Shown here in pieces: positions 41,484 through 50,448 of a stretch of DNA of 64,000 nt (positions within the stretch are counted from its first letter, which is position 1; the number at the start of each line of letters is the position of its first letter). This DNA is from an uncultured Oscillibacter sp. Lineage in GTDB: Bacteria > Bacillota > Clostridia > Oscillospirales > Oscillospiraceae. The notes beneath the pieces were generated by a model, which was given only the letters and a program-made list of their open reading frames with translations, had not been told where the DNA came from and searched no databases. The stretch is from positions 33,119-97,118 of the forward strand of contig CAMBKF010000003.1 of NCBI GenBank assembly GCA_945868085.1. Direction: 5' to 3'. A program made the position numbers and the translations under genes.

Positions 41484-42644
41484 ATGAGCGAGAATATGAC
41501 CCCTGAACTGACCCTGAACCCCACGGAGACCGAGACCGCCGTTCCCGAGCTGACCCTGGATCCCACGGCCGTGGCCGAGGCCCCGCAGGAAAAGCCCGTG
41601 GAGCCGGTGCAGCTGGATGACAAGCTCCTCACCGAGCAGGAGAAGAAGGCGGTGGAGGAGTTCTCCAAGAAGATCGACATCAAGGACACCAACCTGGTCC
41701 TGCAGTACGGCGCCGCCGCCCAAAAGAGCGTGGCGGGCTTTTCCGAGAATGCCCTGAGCAATGTGCGCAGCAAGGACCTGGGTGAGGTGGGTGCCGACCT
41801 CAGCGAACTGGTGGTGCAGCTGAAGGGCTTCGGCGCCGGCGAGGAGAAGAAGGGCCTGGCGGGCCTGTTCCATAAGGCCGGCAATAAGATCGAGAGCATG
41901 AAGGCCCAGTACGGCAAGGTAGAGGCCAATGTGGACCGCATTGCCCAGTCCCTGGAGAAGCATCAGATCACGCTGATGAAGGACATTGCCATGTTCGATC
42001 AGATGTATGAGCTGAACCTGAAGTACTACAAGGAACTGACCATGTATATCCTGGCCGGCAAGAAGCGGCTGGAGGAGGTCCGTGCCGGCGAGCTGGAGGA
42101 GCTGCGCGCCAAGGCGGAGAAGACCGGCCTTGCCGAGGATGCCCAGGCCTATAACGACATGGTGAACCTGTGCAATCGCTTTGAAAAGAAGCTCCACGAC
42201 CTGGAGCTGACCCGGATGATCTCCGTGCAGATGGGCCCCCAGACCCGCCTGCTGCAGAATAACGACACCCAGATGGTGGAGAAGATCCAGTCCTCCCTGG
42301 TGAACACCATCCCCCTGTGGAAGAGCCAGATGGTGCTGGCCCTGGGCATGGAGCACGGCCGCCAGGCTACCGCCGCTCAGAACGCCGTCACCGAGATGAC
42401 CAACGAGCTGCTCAAGAAGAACGCCGATACCCTGAAGATGGGCACCATCGCCACCGCCAAGGAGTCCGAGCGCTCCATCGTGGACATCGAAACCCTGCAG
42501 CACACCAACCAGCAGCTCATCTCCACCCTGGACGAGGTGCTGGCCATCCAGCAGGAGGGCGCCGCCAAGCGCAAGGCCGCCGAGGCCGAGCTGGGCCGCA
42601 TCGAGGGCGAGCTGAAGCAGAAGCTCATGGAGCTGCACAAGTAA
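41484..42644 (+). CDS. telA: TelA-family toxic anion resistance protein
   Basis: A 386-residue cytosolic, almost entirely helical protein. It has an acidic Pro/Thr-rich N-terminus (~1-45), then the TelA domain (~60-385) with LVLQYGAAAQKSVAGFSENA, KYYKELTMYILAGKKRLEEV and TIPLWKSQMVLALGMEHGRQ. The C-terminus is a long coiled coil. TelA proteins are associated with tellurite, nisin and other cell-envelope stress tolerance in Firmicutes; the mechanism is unclear. AAGAAAGAGAGG precedes the ATG. It is co-transcribed with the XpaC-like and TPM genes. Confidence 0.9.
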   Translation: MSENMTPELTLNPTETETAVPELTLDPTAVAEAPQEKPVEPVQLDDKLLTEQEKKAVEEFSKKIDIKDTNLVLQYGAAAQKSVAGFSENALSNVRSKDLGEVGADLSELVVQLKGFGAGEEKKGLAGLFHKAGNKIESMKAQYGKVEANVDRIAQSLEKHQITLMKDIAMFDQMYELNLKYYKELTMYILAGKKRLEEVRAGELEELRAKAEKTGLAEDAQAYNDMVNLCNRFEKKLHDLELTRMISVQMGPQTRLLQNNDTQMVEKIQSSLVNTIPLWKSQMVLALGMEHGRQATAAQNAVTEMTNELLKKNADTLKMGTIATAKESERSIVDIETLQHTNQQLISTLDEVLAIQQEGAAKRKAAEAELGRIEGELKQKLMELHK

Positions 42645-42669
42645 GATCCTCCGTGAAAGGAGCGGAAAC

Positions 42670-43164
42670 ATGAAGGTATTCAAGAGCCGGGGCTTTGCTC
42701 TGGTGGTGCTGGTGCTGGTGATCGTGGCCGGGTCTGTGTACGGCCTCAGCCGCAAGCCTATTGCGGTGGAGTATCATCAGTGGATCGCCGACGACGCGGG
42801 CCTGCTGACCCAGGAGACCCGGCAGACGCTGGAGGAATATAACGACCAGTGGAATAATAAGTATACCGCCGTGGTAGCCGTTGCCACCGTGGACAGTACC
42901 CATGGCCGCAGCGTGGAGAAGTATGCCGCCCAGTTGGGCAAGGCCTGGGGCCTGGGGCAGAACGACATGCTGTTGCTCATGGTGAAAGGGGACCATTATT
43001 ATGTTCTCCTGGAGGACAGTGTGAACACCGCTGCCACCGACACGCAGCTGAGCAAGCTGAAGACCGCTGTGGAAACGGATTATTACAAGAATGACTATGA
43101 CCGGGCGGCCCTGAGCTTTTTCCGGGCGGCGGACGTGGTCTACGCCCAGATCTTCCAAAGATAA
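42670..43164 (+). CDS. TPM-domain membrane-anchored protein
   Basis: A 164-residue protein with one N-terminal transmembrane anchor (residues ~9-27) and an extracytoplasmic TPM (YgcG-like) domain: WIADDAGLLTQETRQTLEEY, the central AVVAVATVDS strand, and LGKAWGLGQNDMLLLMVKGD. TPM domains in other systems act as thylakoid or membrane-associated phosphatase-like folds, and many bacterial members are unstudied. It is the third gene of the XpaC-TelA operon, so a role in envelope stress is inferred. A terminator follows within 12 bases. Confidence 0.85.
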   Translation: MKVFKSRGFALVVLVLVIVAGSVYGLSRKPIAVEYHQWIADDAGLLTQETRQTLEEYNDQWNNKYTAVVAVATVDSTHGRSVEKYAAQLGKAWGLGQNDMLLLMVKGDHYYVLLEDSVNTAATDTQLSKLKTAVETDYYKNDYDRAALSFFRAADVVYAQIFQR

Positions 43165-43174
43165 AGGGATACAT

Positions 43175-43216
43175 AAAAAATTAGTCCTGCACCATATTGG
43201 TACAGGACTAATTTCG
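43175..43216. terminator. Terminator between the TPM gene and yesN-like gene
   Basis: AAATTAGTCCTGCACC pairs with GTACAGGACTAATTT around a short loop. A and T runs on both sides suit convergent genes. Confidence 0.85.
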
Positions 43217-43242
43217 TTTTGTAAGCTGTCTGCGTTATGCCG

Positions 43243-43995
43243 TCACTCCTCCTCCGGTTCCTCAAACTGCCGGGAGGCGTATTCGTTGCGGAACTCCATG
43301 GGGGTCATGCCGTATTTTTTCCGGAAAACGCTGGAGAAGTACCGGGGGTCGGCAATGCCCACCAGGGTGGATACGTCCCGCACCTTGTAGTGGACATCCA
43401 TGAGGTATTCCCGGGCCTTTTCCAGCCGCACCTCGGTGATGTAGTCCGACAGGCGCATGCCGGTGTTCTTTTTGAACAGGTCCGACAGGTAGTTGGGGGA
43501 GATGTAGAGGGCGGCGGCCATGTCCCGCAGGGTGAACCGGTCCCGGTAATGCAGGTCCACATACTCCTTGGCCCGGAGGATGATGAGGTTGTTGGTGGGC
43601 TTTTGGAAGGCGGCCGTGTGCTTTTTCCGGGGGGTGTCCGCCTCGATCTGCTCCAGGGCGGCGGTGATCTCGTCCGGGGAGGTGGGCTTCATGAGATACT
43701 TTTTCACGCCCAGGTCAATGGCCCGCTGGGCGTACTCGAATTTCCCGTAGCCGGTGAGGATGATGAACACCACCTGGGGGCAGGCGCTACGCATCTGCTC
43801 GATCATGTCCAGCCCCGTCAGTCCCGGCATGTGGATGTCGGTGATGACCACATCCGCCTCATTGTCCCGCAGAAAAGCGATGGCGCTCTCGGCGTCGGCG
43901 AAGGACTGGGGCACATACCAGCCCGGGTGCATCTCCACGATCTTGCACAGGCCCTTGCGGATCTTGGGCTCGTCATCCACGATCAGTATTTTCAT
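43243..43995 (-). CDS. YesN-type response regulator with AraC output domain
   Basis: A 250-residue regulator: a receiver domain (residues 1-120) with acidic pocket VDDEP, the phospho-acceptor Asp in VVITDIHMPG, Thr in FIILTGYG and Lys in KKYLMKP. It is followed by a C-terminal AraC double HTH (~150-240: LRDMAAALYISPNYLSDLFK and VSTLVGIADPRYFSSVFRKK). The ATG at 43995 overlaps the stop of the sensor kinase (ATGA) and has AGGAGG upstream. It probably controls carbohydrate or transport genes elsewhere; no ABC transporter is adjacent. Confidence 0.93.
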   Translation of the reverse strand: MKILIVDDEPKIRKGLCKIVEMHPGWYVPQSFADAESAIAFLRDNEADVVITDIHMPGLTGLDMIEQMRSACPQVVFIILTGYGKFEYAQRAIDLGVKKYLMKPTSPDEITAALEQIEADTPRKKHTAAFQKPTNNLIILRAKEYVDLHYRDRFTLRDMAAALYISPNYLSDLFKKNTGMRLSDYITEVRLEKAREYLMDVHYKVRDVSTLVGIADPRYFSSVFRKKYGMTPMEFRNEYASRQFEEPEEE

Positions 43996-45704
43996 GAATT
44001 CGTCCTCCTTCCCTGCATAGGCAGCAGTAAGCGCACGGTGGTGCCCTGGCCGGGGCTGCTGTCCACGGAGAAACGGCACTGGCCGTCAAAGTGGAGCTGC
44101 AGCCGCCGGGCCACATTGCGCATGCCGATGCTGCCGCCCTCCTGGCCGCCGGAGAGCAGCTGCCTTAGCTGCTGCAGCTGCTCCGGCCCCATGCCGTCGC
44201 CGTTATCCTGCACCGACAGCACCAGGCGGCTGCCCTCCTGCCGGGTGCGCACGGTGATCCGCCCGCTGCGGCCGGAGGGGAGGATGCCGTGGATAATGGC
44301 GTTTTCAATGAGCGGCTGCAGGATCAGCCGGGGAATGAGAAAGTCCTCCAGATCCGATGGCAGGTCCAGCTCGTAGAGCAGGCGGTCCTCCAGCCGGTTT
44401 TTCTGAATTTTCAGATAGTCCAGCGCGTTGCGGTACTCCATGTGCAGCGGCACCAGGGCGGAGCTGGTGTCCATGCTGTACTGCATGAGCTTGCCCAGGG
44501 AGACCACCACGGAGCTGATGTCCATTTCGTCCCGGTCAATGAGCATCCAGTTGATGGAGTCCAGGGTGTTATATAGGAAATGGGGGTTGATCTGCGCCTG
44601 CAGGGCCTCGATCTCGGCGTTTTTCTGGGCCAGCTTCTCCTCGTAGACCCGGTTCACCAGGGTGTGGATGCGGCCCATCATGTAGTTGAAGGATTCCGTC
44701 AGCTCTCCGATCTCGTCCCGGCCCTCCACGCCCAGGCTCACGTTCAGGTGCTTGTACTGCACGGTTTTCATGGCGCTGTTCAGCCGGTCCAGGGGCCTTG
44801 TGATGGAGCGGGACAGGAACCGCAGCAGGATGTAGGCGGCCACGGCGCACAGGATCACCAGCAAAATGATGTAGTCCCGCAGCGCGGCCGCGCCGGGGAA
44901 CAGATTGCTCTCCTCCACAAAGGAGCAGGTGTACCAGCCCACCAGGCCGTTATACTGGGTGCTGCAGTAATAGGATAGGCCGTCCTGACTAAAGGAAAAG
45001 GATCGGTTGCCGGCCCGGTACTGGGCCACGATCTGCTCCAAAAGCTCCGGGGAGACGGAGCCGGTTTGATACATGGGCTGGAAGGAGCGATCCAGCAGGA
45101 CGGAGACCTGCCGGTTCAGGGTTTTCTGCTTGCTTAGGAGCATGTTGCCCATGGTGTAGGGGTCTATGCGCAGCAGGAGCATGCCCCGGCCCTGGCCGTC
45201 GTCGGTCTGCAGCTCCCGGGCCAGGAGGATGGTGTCTCCGCTTTCGGGATAGGTCAGCATGTCGGACCACACTACCTTGCCCGGGTGGGCCTGGGCCTGG
45301 ACGGTGAGGGAATCAATGACCTGGCCGGACAGGGGCAGGGAGGGGTCTGAGCGGTATACAGGCTGGCCTTCCCAGATCACGGTGACGGCCTGTACCTCCT
45401 GAAACGGCGCCACCAGCCCCTGGCAGATGTCCCGCAGCTGGGAGACCGGCAGCTCCAGCGCGTCTGCCGACAGCAGGCCCCCGGCAATGGCCTCCACCGA
45501 GGAGATGATCTGCCGGGACCGGGTGGTGAGGCTGATGTCCATGCGGTTCACCGCGTCGTACAGGCTCAGCTTGCTGCTGCTGCGGGCGGTGTCCTTGGCG
45601 CGGGTGTAGGACATGGCGCCGATAAGTATGCTGATGAGCAGCAGGGGAATGCCGCAGATCAGCGTGACCTTTTTCCAGAACTTCATATCCTTGAAAAACC
45701 GCAT
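43992..45704 (-). CDS. YesM-type sensor histidine kinase
   Basis: A 570-residue membrane kinase with an N-terminal helix (~15-35), a large extracytoplasmic sensor (dCache-like, ~36-290), a second helix (~292-312), HAMP (~313-365), and a His_kinase (LytS/YesM) domain. The phospho-acceptor His lies in QAQINPHFLYNTLDSINW. The HATPase has the N box ILQPLIENAIIHG and the G boxes VQDNGDGMGPEQL and SIGMRNVARRL. It is translationally coupled to the response regulator. Family members usually sense sugars or oligosaccharides, but the signal here is unknown. Confidence 0.93.
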   Translation of the reverse strand: MRFFKDMKFWKKVTLICGIPLLLISILIGAMSYTRAKDTARSSSKLSLYDAVNRMDISLTTRSRQIISSVEAIAGGLLSADALELPVSQLRDICQGLVAPFQEVQAVTVIWEGQPVYRSDPSLPLSGQVIDSLTVQAQAHPGKVVWSDMLTYPESGDTILLARELQTDDGQGRGMLLLRIDPYTMGNMLLSKQKTLNRQVSVLLDRSFQPMYQTGSVSPELLEQIVAQYRAGNRSFSFSQDGLSYYCSTQYNGLVGWYTCSFVEESNLFPGAAALRDYIILLVILCAVAAYILLRFLSRSITRPLDRLNSAMKTVQYKHLNVSLGVEGRDEIGELTESFNYMMGRIHTLVNRVYEEKLAQKNAEIEALQAQINPHFLYNTLDSINWMLIDRDEMDISSVVVSLGKLMQYSMDTSSALVPLHMEYRNALDYLKIQKNRLEDRLLYELDLPSDLEDFLIPRLILQPLIENAIIHGILPSGRSGRITVRTRQEGSRLVLSVQDNGDGMGPEQLQQLRQLLSGGQEGGSIGMRNVARRLQLHFDGQCRFSVDSSPGQGTTVRLLLPMQGRRTNS

Positions 45705-45816
45705 GGTGCTCCTCCTCCCATCATCGGGCGCACGGGTATATTACCCTATTATACCATGCCGTCGCAACTTTTCCACCATTCCACGGAAAAATACGGAAAA
45801 CGGCATCCGCCGGGCC

Positions 45817-46689
45817 TTATGCCTTGGCGGCCAGCAGATACCGGACGCCCTCTGGGGCGGCCATGGGATGCTCCGGATCCAGGCGGTTGTGCCGGGCGAA
45901 AAACAGCCGGGTCATGTCCTCGGGGGAAAGATGCTCCCGGACGCTAAATCCGCAGGCGGCCAGGAGAGCCTCCATTTCCTCCGGCGTGTAGCGTCCGCGC
46001 ATGGGCTCTCCGGCCTCCCGGGCCAGGTCCTGCTGGGTGCGGCCGGCCTGGCCCTCCGCCACGGGATAATCCAGACACAGGGCCGAGCCTGCCGCCATAA
46101 TGTGCCCGGCGGCCGTGAGCAGGGCCGTCAGCTCCTCCCGGCGCAGGTAATAGCTGAGACCCAAAAGACTGCCGAAGGCCCGCTCCTCCGGCCGATAGCC
46201 GCCCTGCAGGAGCCGGTCCGCCCAGGCGGGATCGGCCAGGTCGCAGGGAATGTATACGGCCCGGGAGGAGAGCCCGGCCCGGTCTATGCGCAGGCGCTTG
46301 TCCTGCAGTAGAGCCGGCAGGTCCAGCTCAAATACGGTCAGGTCCTTGTCCCGGCTCCGGAGGGAAAAGGTGTCGTACCCGGCGGCAAACAGCACATACT
46401 GCCGGCAGCCCCGCCGGACTTCCTCTGCCAGCCGGCTTTCGCAGAAGGCGCTCCGGGCCAGGACCGGCGGGGCCAGCTGCCCGTCCACAATGAGACGCAG
46501 CCCCTCCTGGGGCGGGCAGGAAAGGCCGGAGAGGAAGTAGTCCATCCCCTCGGTCATGCTCCGGGCGATCTCCCTGTAGTCCGGGCCCAGGAGCGGCCGG
46601 GCGGCGGGATCGTCGAACACGGGATGAGGGTTTTCCATGCTGTGATAGGCTCTGGCAAAGCAGCTGACTTTGGCGGTGATGTTGTCCAT
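45817..46689 (-). CDS. Class I SAM-dependent methyltransferase, leucine-carboxyl-methyltransferase (PPM) type
   Basis: A 290-residue protein of the LCMT/PPM family. The SAM-binding motif is QYVLFAAGYDTFSLR with the following acidic strand TVFELDLPALLQDK, and the N-terminal TAKVSCFARAYHS is typical. Members methylate small molecules or protein C-termini; several act in natural-product pathways. The substrate is unknown. AAAGGAGGTCCCCT precedes the ATG, and a - strand promoter (TTGTAC, 17 bases, TAATAA) lies just upstream. It sits directly downstream of the spoVT remnant. Confidence 0.87.
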   Translation of the reverse strand: MDNITAKVSCFARAYHSMENPHPVFDDPAARPLLGPDYREIARSMTEGMDYFLSGLSCPPQEGLRLIVDGQLAPPVLARSAFCESRLAEEVRRGCRQYVLFAAGYDTFSLRSRDKDLTVFELDLPALLQDKRLRIDRAGLSSRAVYIPCDLADPAWADRLLQGGYRPEERAFGSLLGLSYYLRREELTALLTAAGHIMAAGSALCLDYPVAEGQAGRTQQDLAREAGEPMRGRYTPEEMEALLAACGFSVREHLSPEDMTRLFFARHNRLDPEHPMAAPEGVRYLLAAKA

Positions 46690-46805
46690 AGGGGACCTCC
46701 TTTAGGTGTGGTGTATACTTATTACACCCGCGGCGGTGAAAGTACAAGACTTGATTTTTTCCCCCAAATGTGGTAATATAACAATAGAAAAAGAGCAAAT
46801 TCCGC

Positions 46806-46850
46806 AGAAACCAGCACAGGGCCGCCGTGAGCGTCCCTGTGCTGGTTTAT
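46806..46850 (-). terminator. Terminator of the spoVT 3' part
   Basis: AAACCAGCACAGGG pairs with CCCTGTGCTGGTTT, just beyond the TGA-side end of the fused gene. On the - strand the T run is short (TTTCTG). Confidence 0.65.
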
Positions 46851-46851
46851 T

Positions 46852-47301
46852 TCATGCCTCCATATGCCGGCCCAAAAAGGCCGCCACGGTCTGGGCCAGT
46901 TTGTATTCGCTCTCACCGGGGAACTGCCCATCTCCGGCGGCGAACAGCACCAATCCCAGCACATCCCCCTGGCAGAGGATGGGGGCGGCGGTGAGGGCGA
47001 CAAGGTGGGCGCCGCCCTCGCATACAGGCAGGGCGGCATCGTCTTTGGCCCGCTGGTAAACGCTGCGGCCCTCCATAAGCTGCTCCATCTGCGGGGAGAG
47101 GTTGTGGCCGATGAGTTCCCGCTTGTCGGGGCCTGCGGTGGCGATGACGCTGTCCCGGTCGGTAATGGCGGCGGTAAAGTCGGAGGAGTGGGCCAGGGTG
47201 TCGCAGAACTGGGCGGCAAAATCCTCCAGCCCGCCGATGAGGGAATACTTCTTGAAAATGACCTCTCCGTCCCGGGTGGTGAAGATCTCCAGCGGGTCGC
47301 C
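46852..47301 (-). pseudogene. spoVT: C-terminal part of SpoVT fused to the recombinase
   Basis: Encodes 149 residues from GDPLEIF to the stop. They match the end of the AbrB-type DNA-binding domain (GDPLEIFTTRDGEVIFKKYS) and the whole GAF-like regulatory domain (to VAAFLGRHMEA) of SpoVT, a late forespore sporulation regulator. The expected N-terminal part (MKATGIVRRIDDLGRVVIPK in Bacillus-type SpoVT) is absent, and the reading frame continues upstream into a serine recombinase instead. Base composition is host-like up to about 47300 and AT-richer beyond. It is either a split gene that excision could restore or an inactivated gene. Confidence 0.88.
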
Positions 47302-49008
47302 GTCATTGATAACATTGACATCGAAAACCTTGTCCGCACGGTTTCTTGCGGACTGAATGACGGTTTTTAAGCTATTTTCGATGCCTGAATTAAAATTTGC
47401 GGCGTCCTCCAATGTTCCGCACCGGAGAAGAGCGTCAATATCTCTCTGCAGCTTGATTTCCAAATGATCTTCAAAGACCAGTACACGGTCAATGATCAGT
47501 TCCAGATCGTTGCGGTCGAGCTTCTCTTTGTTGAGGATATCGGCAAAGACATCCAGCGCCGTCTTGGCGGCACGGTTGACCTGGATGACGGTGTTGCGCT
47601 TATCGGAGAGCAGATCGATCTGATGGTTCAGACCGTCGATTTTTTTCTGCAATTCGTCCTCCAACTCGTCGTAGGTGGCTTCGATCTCAGCCTCCCTTTC
47701 CGGCTTTTTCATGATCTCCCGGATGCGCTGGCGCTTGGTGACCTTCATTTCCTCCACCAGCTCGTCCAGCACCTGGGCCAGATGGTCGGCGGACTGCTCG
47801 GTTTCGGCAATGTCGTCATTCTCATGGGCAAGATCGCGGTTAAGCTGTTCAATCATGGCAGCAGAGTTTTCCATCAGCTTCTGCACATAGCTTTTCAGCA
47901 GATCGTCCAGCCTGTCCACACGGATGTGATGGCTGGTGCAGCCTTTGAGCCCTCTGCGATGATAGGTGCCGCAGGTGTAAGCAGGCTTCAGATCGCTGCG
48001 GCTCATGGCGAACATGGGACTTCCGCAATCGCCGCATTCCAGAAAACCGGAATACACATTATCGTTGATTTTGACACCACGATAGTTGGAACGAGTACGC
48101 TTTTCCCGCAGCGCGCGGGTGGTGGCAAAGGTGCGGTAGTCGATGATGGGCTGATGGTGGTTCTCAATGACGATCTGCTCACCATCGTCCCGGCGCACAT
48201 CCTTGCCGTTGATCTTGGCACGGGTATACTTGCCCTGCCGAAGCGTTCCAATATAGAAATCGTTGTCCAGAATCCCCTGCACGGTGACAATGGCCCACGC
48301 CGCCTTGACCTGACGCTTGTATTCCTGACCGTCAGCCTCCTTGCGCATCTGCTCGGACATACGAGGAGTCGGAATGCCCTGATCGGTCAGATAGTTTGCG
48401 ATCTTCTTATAACCCCAGCCGTCTTTGTTGTAGAGTTCAAAAATCTTGCGGACAATCTCTGCTTCCGTGGGGACGATCTCAAATTCCCTGCGTTTGTTGA
48501 TGATATAGCCATAGGGAGCGGCACACAGCCATTCGCCGTCCGCCTGACGGCGACGGATGACATTGCGCACTTTTTTGGATGTGTCGGTAACGGGCATCTC
48601 ATTGATGAGGAACTGAAACTGGATTTTCAGCCAGTCATCATCATTAGGGAAATCGATCCCGTCACCAATGGAGATAATGCGTACTCCGGCATCACGAAGG
48701 TCTTCCAATTCCACAAGGCCACGGCTGTTGCGGCGGGAGAAGCGGGAAAAGTCTTTTACAATCAGAATGTCGTATTTGTGAGACATCAGTCCCCGGCGCA
48801 TTTCCTGATAGCCCTCACGCTGTTCAAAGGTGTAGCCGGAACGGTCACGGTCCTCAAAAAAGGTCAGGGAGCTGCCGGGAAATCGGGTTTTTACGAAGTC
48901 CTGAATGATAGCTTTCTGGTTTTCAATGGAGACATTATCCCGATCAAGCTCGTCATCCACGGAAATACGGGCATAGCCCGCGATGTCAAAAATCTCGGTC
49001 ATAGTCAT
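46852..49008 (-). CDS. Large serine recombinase fused in frame to the SpoVT C-terminus
   Basis: A 718-residue ORF. Residues ~1-150 are the resolvase catalytic domain (GYARISVDDELDRDNVSIEN with the nucleophilic serine, and LIVKDFSRFSRRNSRG). Residues ~160-300 are the recombinase domain, and the zinc ribbon is at ~325-365 (FLECGDCGSPMFAMSRSDLK, CGTYHRRGLKGCTSHHI). A coiled coil runs ~375-480, and a C-terminal recombinase segment reaches about 569. The last 149 residues are SpoVT. It is the likely integrase/excisionase of the element. The ATG at 49008 overlaps the RhuM stop; an ATG two codons later is equally possible. Normal integrases of this type end near 560 residues. Confidence 0.92.
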   Translation of the reverse strand: MTMTEIFDIAGYARISVDDELDRDNVSIENQKAIIQDFVKTRFPGSSLTFFEDRDRSGYTFEQREGYQEMRRGLMSHKYDILIVKDFSRFSRRNSRGLVELEDLRDAGVRIISIGDGIDFPNDDDWLKIQFQFLINEMPVTDTSKKVRNVIRRRQADGEWLCAAPYGYIINKRREFEIVPTEAEIVRKIFELYNKDGWGYKKIANYLTDQGIPTPRMSEQMRKEADGQEYKRQVKAAWAIVTVQGILDNDFYIGTLRQGKYTRAKINGKDVRRDDGEQIVIENHHQPIIDYRTFATTRALREKRTRSNYRGVKINDNVYSGFLECGDCGSPMFAMSRSDLKPAYTCGTYHRRGLKGCTSHHIRVDRLDDLLKSYVQKLMENSAAMIEQLNRDLAHENDDIAETEQSADHLAQVLDELVEEMKVTKRQRIREIMKKPEREAEIEATYDELEDELQKKIDGLNHQIDLLSDKRNTVIQVNRAAKTALDVFADILNKEKLDRNDLELIIDRVLVFEDHLEIKLQRDIDALLRCGTLEDAANFNSGIENSLKTVIQSARNRADKVFDVNVINDGDPLEIFTTRDGEVIFKKYSLIGGLEDFAAQFCDTLAHSSDFTAAITDRDSVIATAGPDKRELIGHNLSPQMEQLMEGRSVYQRAKDDAALPVCEGGAHLVALTAAPILCQGDVLGLVLFAAGDGQFPGESEYKLAQTVAAFLGRHMEA

Positions 49009-50021
49009 TCCCCTTTGAGATATTTCGCGGTCTGACGGTCAAACTCGGAGATATATTCCGCATCCTGTTTCTTGCGGAATTCCGAATAAATCCCGCTGAC
49101 CTTTTTGACCGCCGCGTCGTGAGAAATGGATCCCTTGCCGTCCAGCACATTCCGGCGGTTGTTCTGCAAAAAGCGATCTGTCTCGTTGAGCCAGTCCTGC
49201 ATGGACATGAGCTGCTCGTCCTCCGCCATCAGCTCGGCGTAGTCGATGAACATGGTGACCAGGCGGTTCAGACGGGAGATCTCTTTTTCGTTCAGGTAGT
49301 TCTTTGCCACCAGCGTGTCGCTTTTCAGAATTTTTCCATCGGGCGCACCCTTCCAGGTGGTCAGACCCATGGTGGGGCTGTCCAGGGTGGCACGTTCCGC
49401 GATCAGTTCCGCCGCCGTCTTTCCTGTTACGGCAAAGTGCAGCTTGTTCTGCACAAACGCATAGAAGGCTTTCGTGGTGTCGCTGTTCTTGTCGTAATCG
49501 TAGCTGCACTGCTCAAACACATCAGCAATCTTCTGGTAAGCCCGGCGCTCGCTGGCACGGATCTCACGAATGCGCTCCAGCAGCTCATCGAAGTAATCCT
49601 TGCCGAAGGGGCGGCCATTCTTCATCATTTCATCGTTGAGGACAAAGCCCTTCTGGATATATTCTTTCAGCGTCTTAGTGGCCCATTGGCGGAAGCGAGT
49701 AGCTTTCTTGGAGTTTACACGATAGCCTACGGCGATGATGGCATCAAGATTGTAATGGTCAATCGTTCTGTTTACGGTTCTTGTGCCCTCTTTTCGAACT
49801 ACCGAGAATTTCTCGGTAGTTGCGTTTTGCTCCAGTTCGCCCTCTGCGTAGATGTTTTTCAGATGAAGAGAGACATTATCAGTAGTACAGCCGAACAGCT
49901 CTGCCATACCGCTTTGCGTCAGCCAAAAGTTCTCATTATAAAACACCACATTGACGAATTCCTTTTCCGTATCGTTCTGATACAGCAGAATGTCGCCGTT
50001 TTTCATGATTTCGTTGCTCAT
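49005..50021 (-). CDS. RhuM-family protein
   Basis: A 338-residue protein of the RhuM (virulence RhuM/DOC-associated) family: the N-terminal WLTQSGMAELFGCTTDNVSL looks like an HTH of the ANT/BRO kind, followed by HLKNIYAEGELEQNATTEKF, VNRTIDHYNLDAIIAVGYRV and RFRQWATKTLKEYI. The function is unknown; family genes are common on genomic islands and some cluster with defence systems. It overlaps the recombinase start by 4 bases, so the two are translationally coupled. That makes a regulatory or directionality role thinkable but unproven. GGAGGGTATCT precedes the ATG. Confidence 0.88.
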   Translation of the reverse strand: MSNEIMKNGDILLYQNDTEKEFVNVVFYNENFWLTQSGMAELFGCTTDNVSLHLKNIYAEGELEQNATTEKFSVVRKEGTRTVNRTIDHYNLDAIIAVGYRVNSKKATRFRQWATKTLKEYIQKGFVLNDEMMKNGRPFGKDYFDELLERIREIRASERRAYQKIADVFEQCSYDYDKNSDTTKAFYAFVQNKLHFAVTGKTAAELIAERATLDSPTMGLTTWKGAPDGKILKSDTLVAKNYLNEKEISRLNRLVTMFIDYAELMAEDEQLMSMQDWLNETDRFLQNNRRNVLDGKGSISHDAAVKKVSGIYSEFRKKQDAEYISEFDRQTAKYLKGE

Positions 50022-50150
50022 AGATACCCTCCTTGCGAAGTTATCTCTTTAATTTTCTTGTTTGCAGATAACATTGTATCATATGATTGTGAACAGTTCA
50101 AGATAAAGAGAGAAAAATGGCGGAAGAGATTCCTCCCTCCCGCCTGTATC

Positions 50151-50414
50151 TCATCGTCCGGCTGCTGCCGTGCGCTGTTTCTTCTCCCGCTGAACCTCCA
50201 GTTCGGCGCAGCGGCGTTTATTATAAGCAAGTAAATCCAGTGTGCCCTGATACAGATCCTTTTCGCCGGATTCAAATACAGCCACCAGATACTTTTTCTT
50301 CTTATACTTGTCATAGATGTCTTTCAGCCCCTCACGCAGAGCGAGGTCTTTCTTTTCGGCGTTTGTCAGCCAGATTTCGACCAACTGCCTGTCATCTCTG
50401 ACGTTCATCTCCAA
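50151..50414 (-). CDS. Small conserved hypothetical protein of the element
   Basis: An 87-residue charged protein with alternating strand/helix pattern: NVRDDRQLVEIWLTNAEKKD then helical YDKYKKKKYLVAVFESGEKD, ending in a basic tail (QREKKQRTAAAGR). It starts from a TTG at 50414, or an ATG two codons later; AAGGAG lies 13 bases upstream of the TTG. It sits between the MobV and RhuM genes on the same strand. Similar short proteins accompany mobilization modules in clostridial elements; no function is known. Confidence 0.65.
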   Translation of the reverse strand: MEMNVRDDRQLVEIWLTNAEKKDLALREGLKDIYDKYKKKKYLVAVFESGEKDLYQGTLDLLAYNKRRCAELEVQREKKQRTAAAGR

Positions 50415-50448
50415 ACAACATCACACTCCTTCATTGGTTTTATTTTCC

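Noticed and set aside
46852-47301. The SpoVT-like tail as a natural sensory domain of the recombinase.
   Set aside because: It matches the AbrB end plus GAF domain of SpoVT from GDPLEIF to the stop. It also sits exactly where composition changes to host-like and is followed by a terminator, so an insertion into spoVT explains it better.
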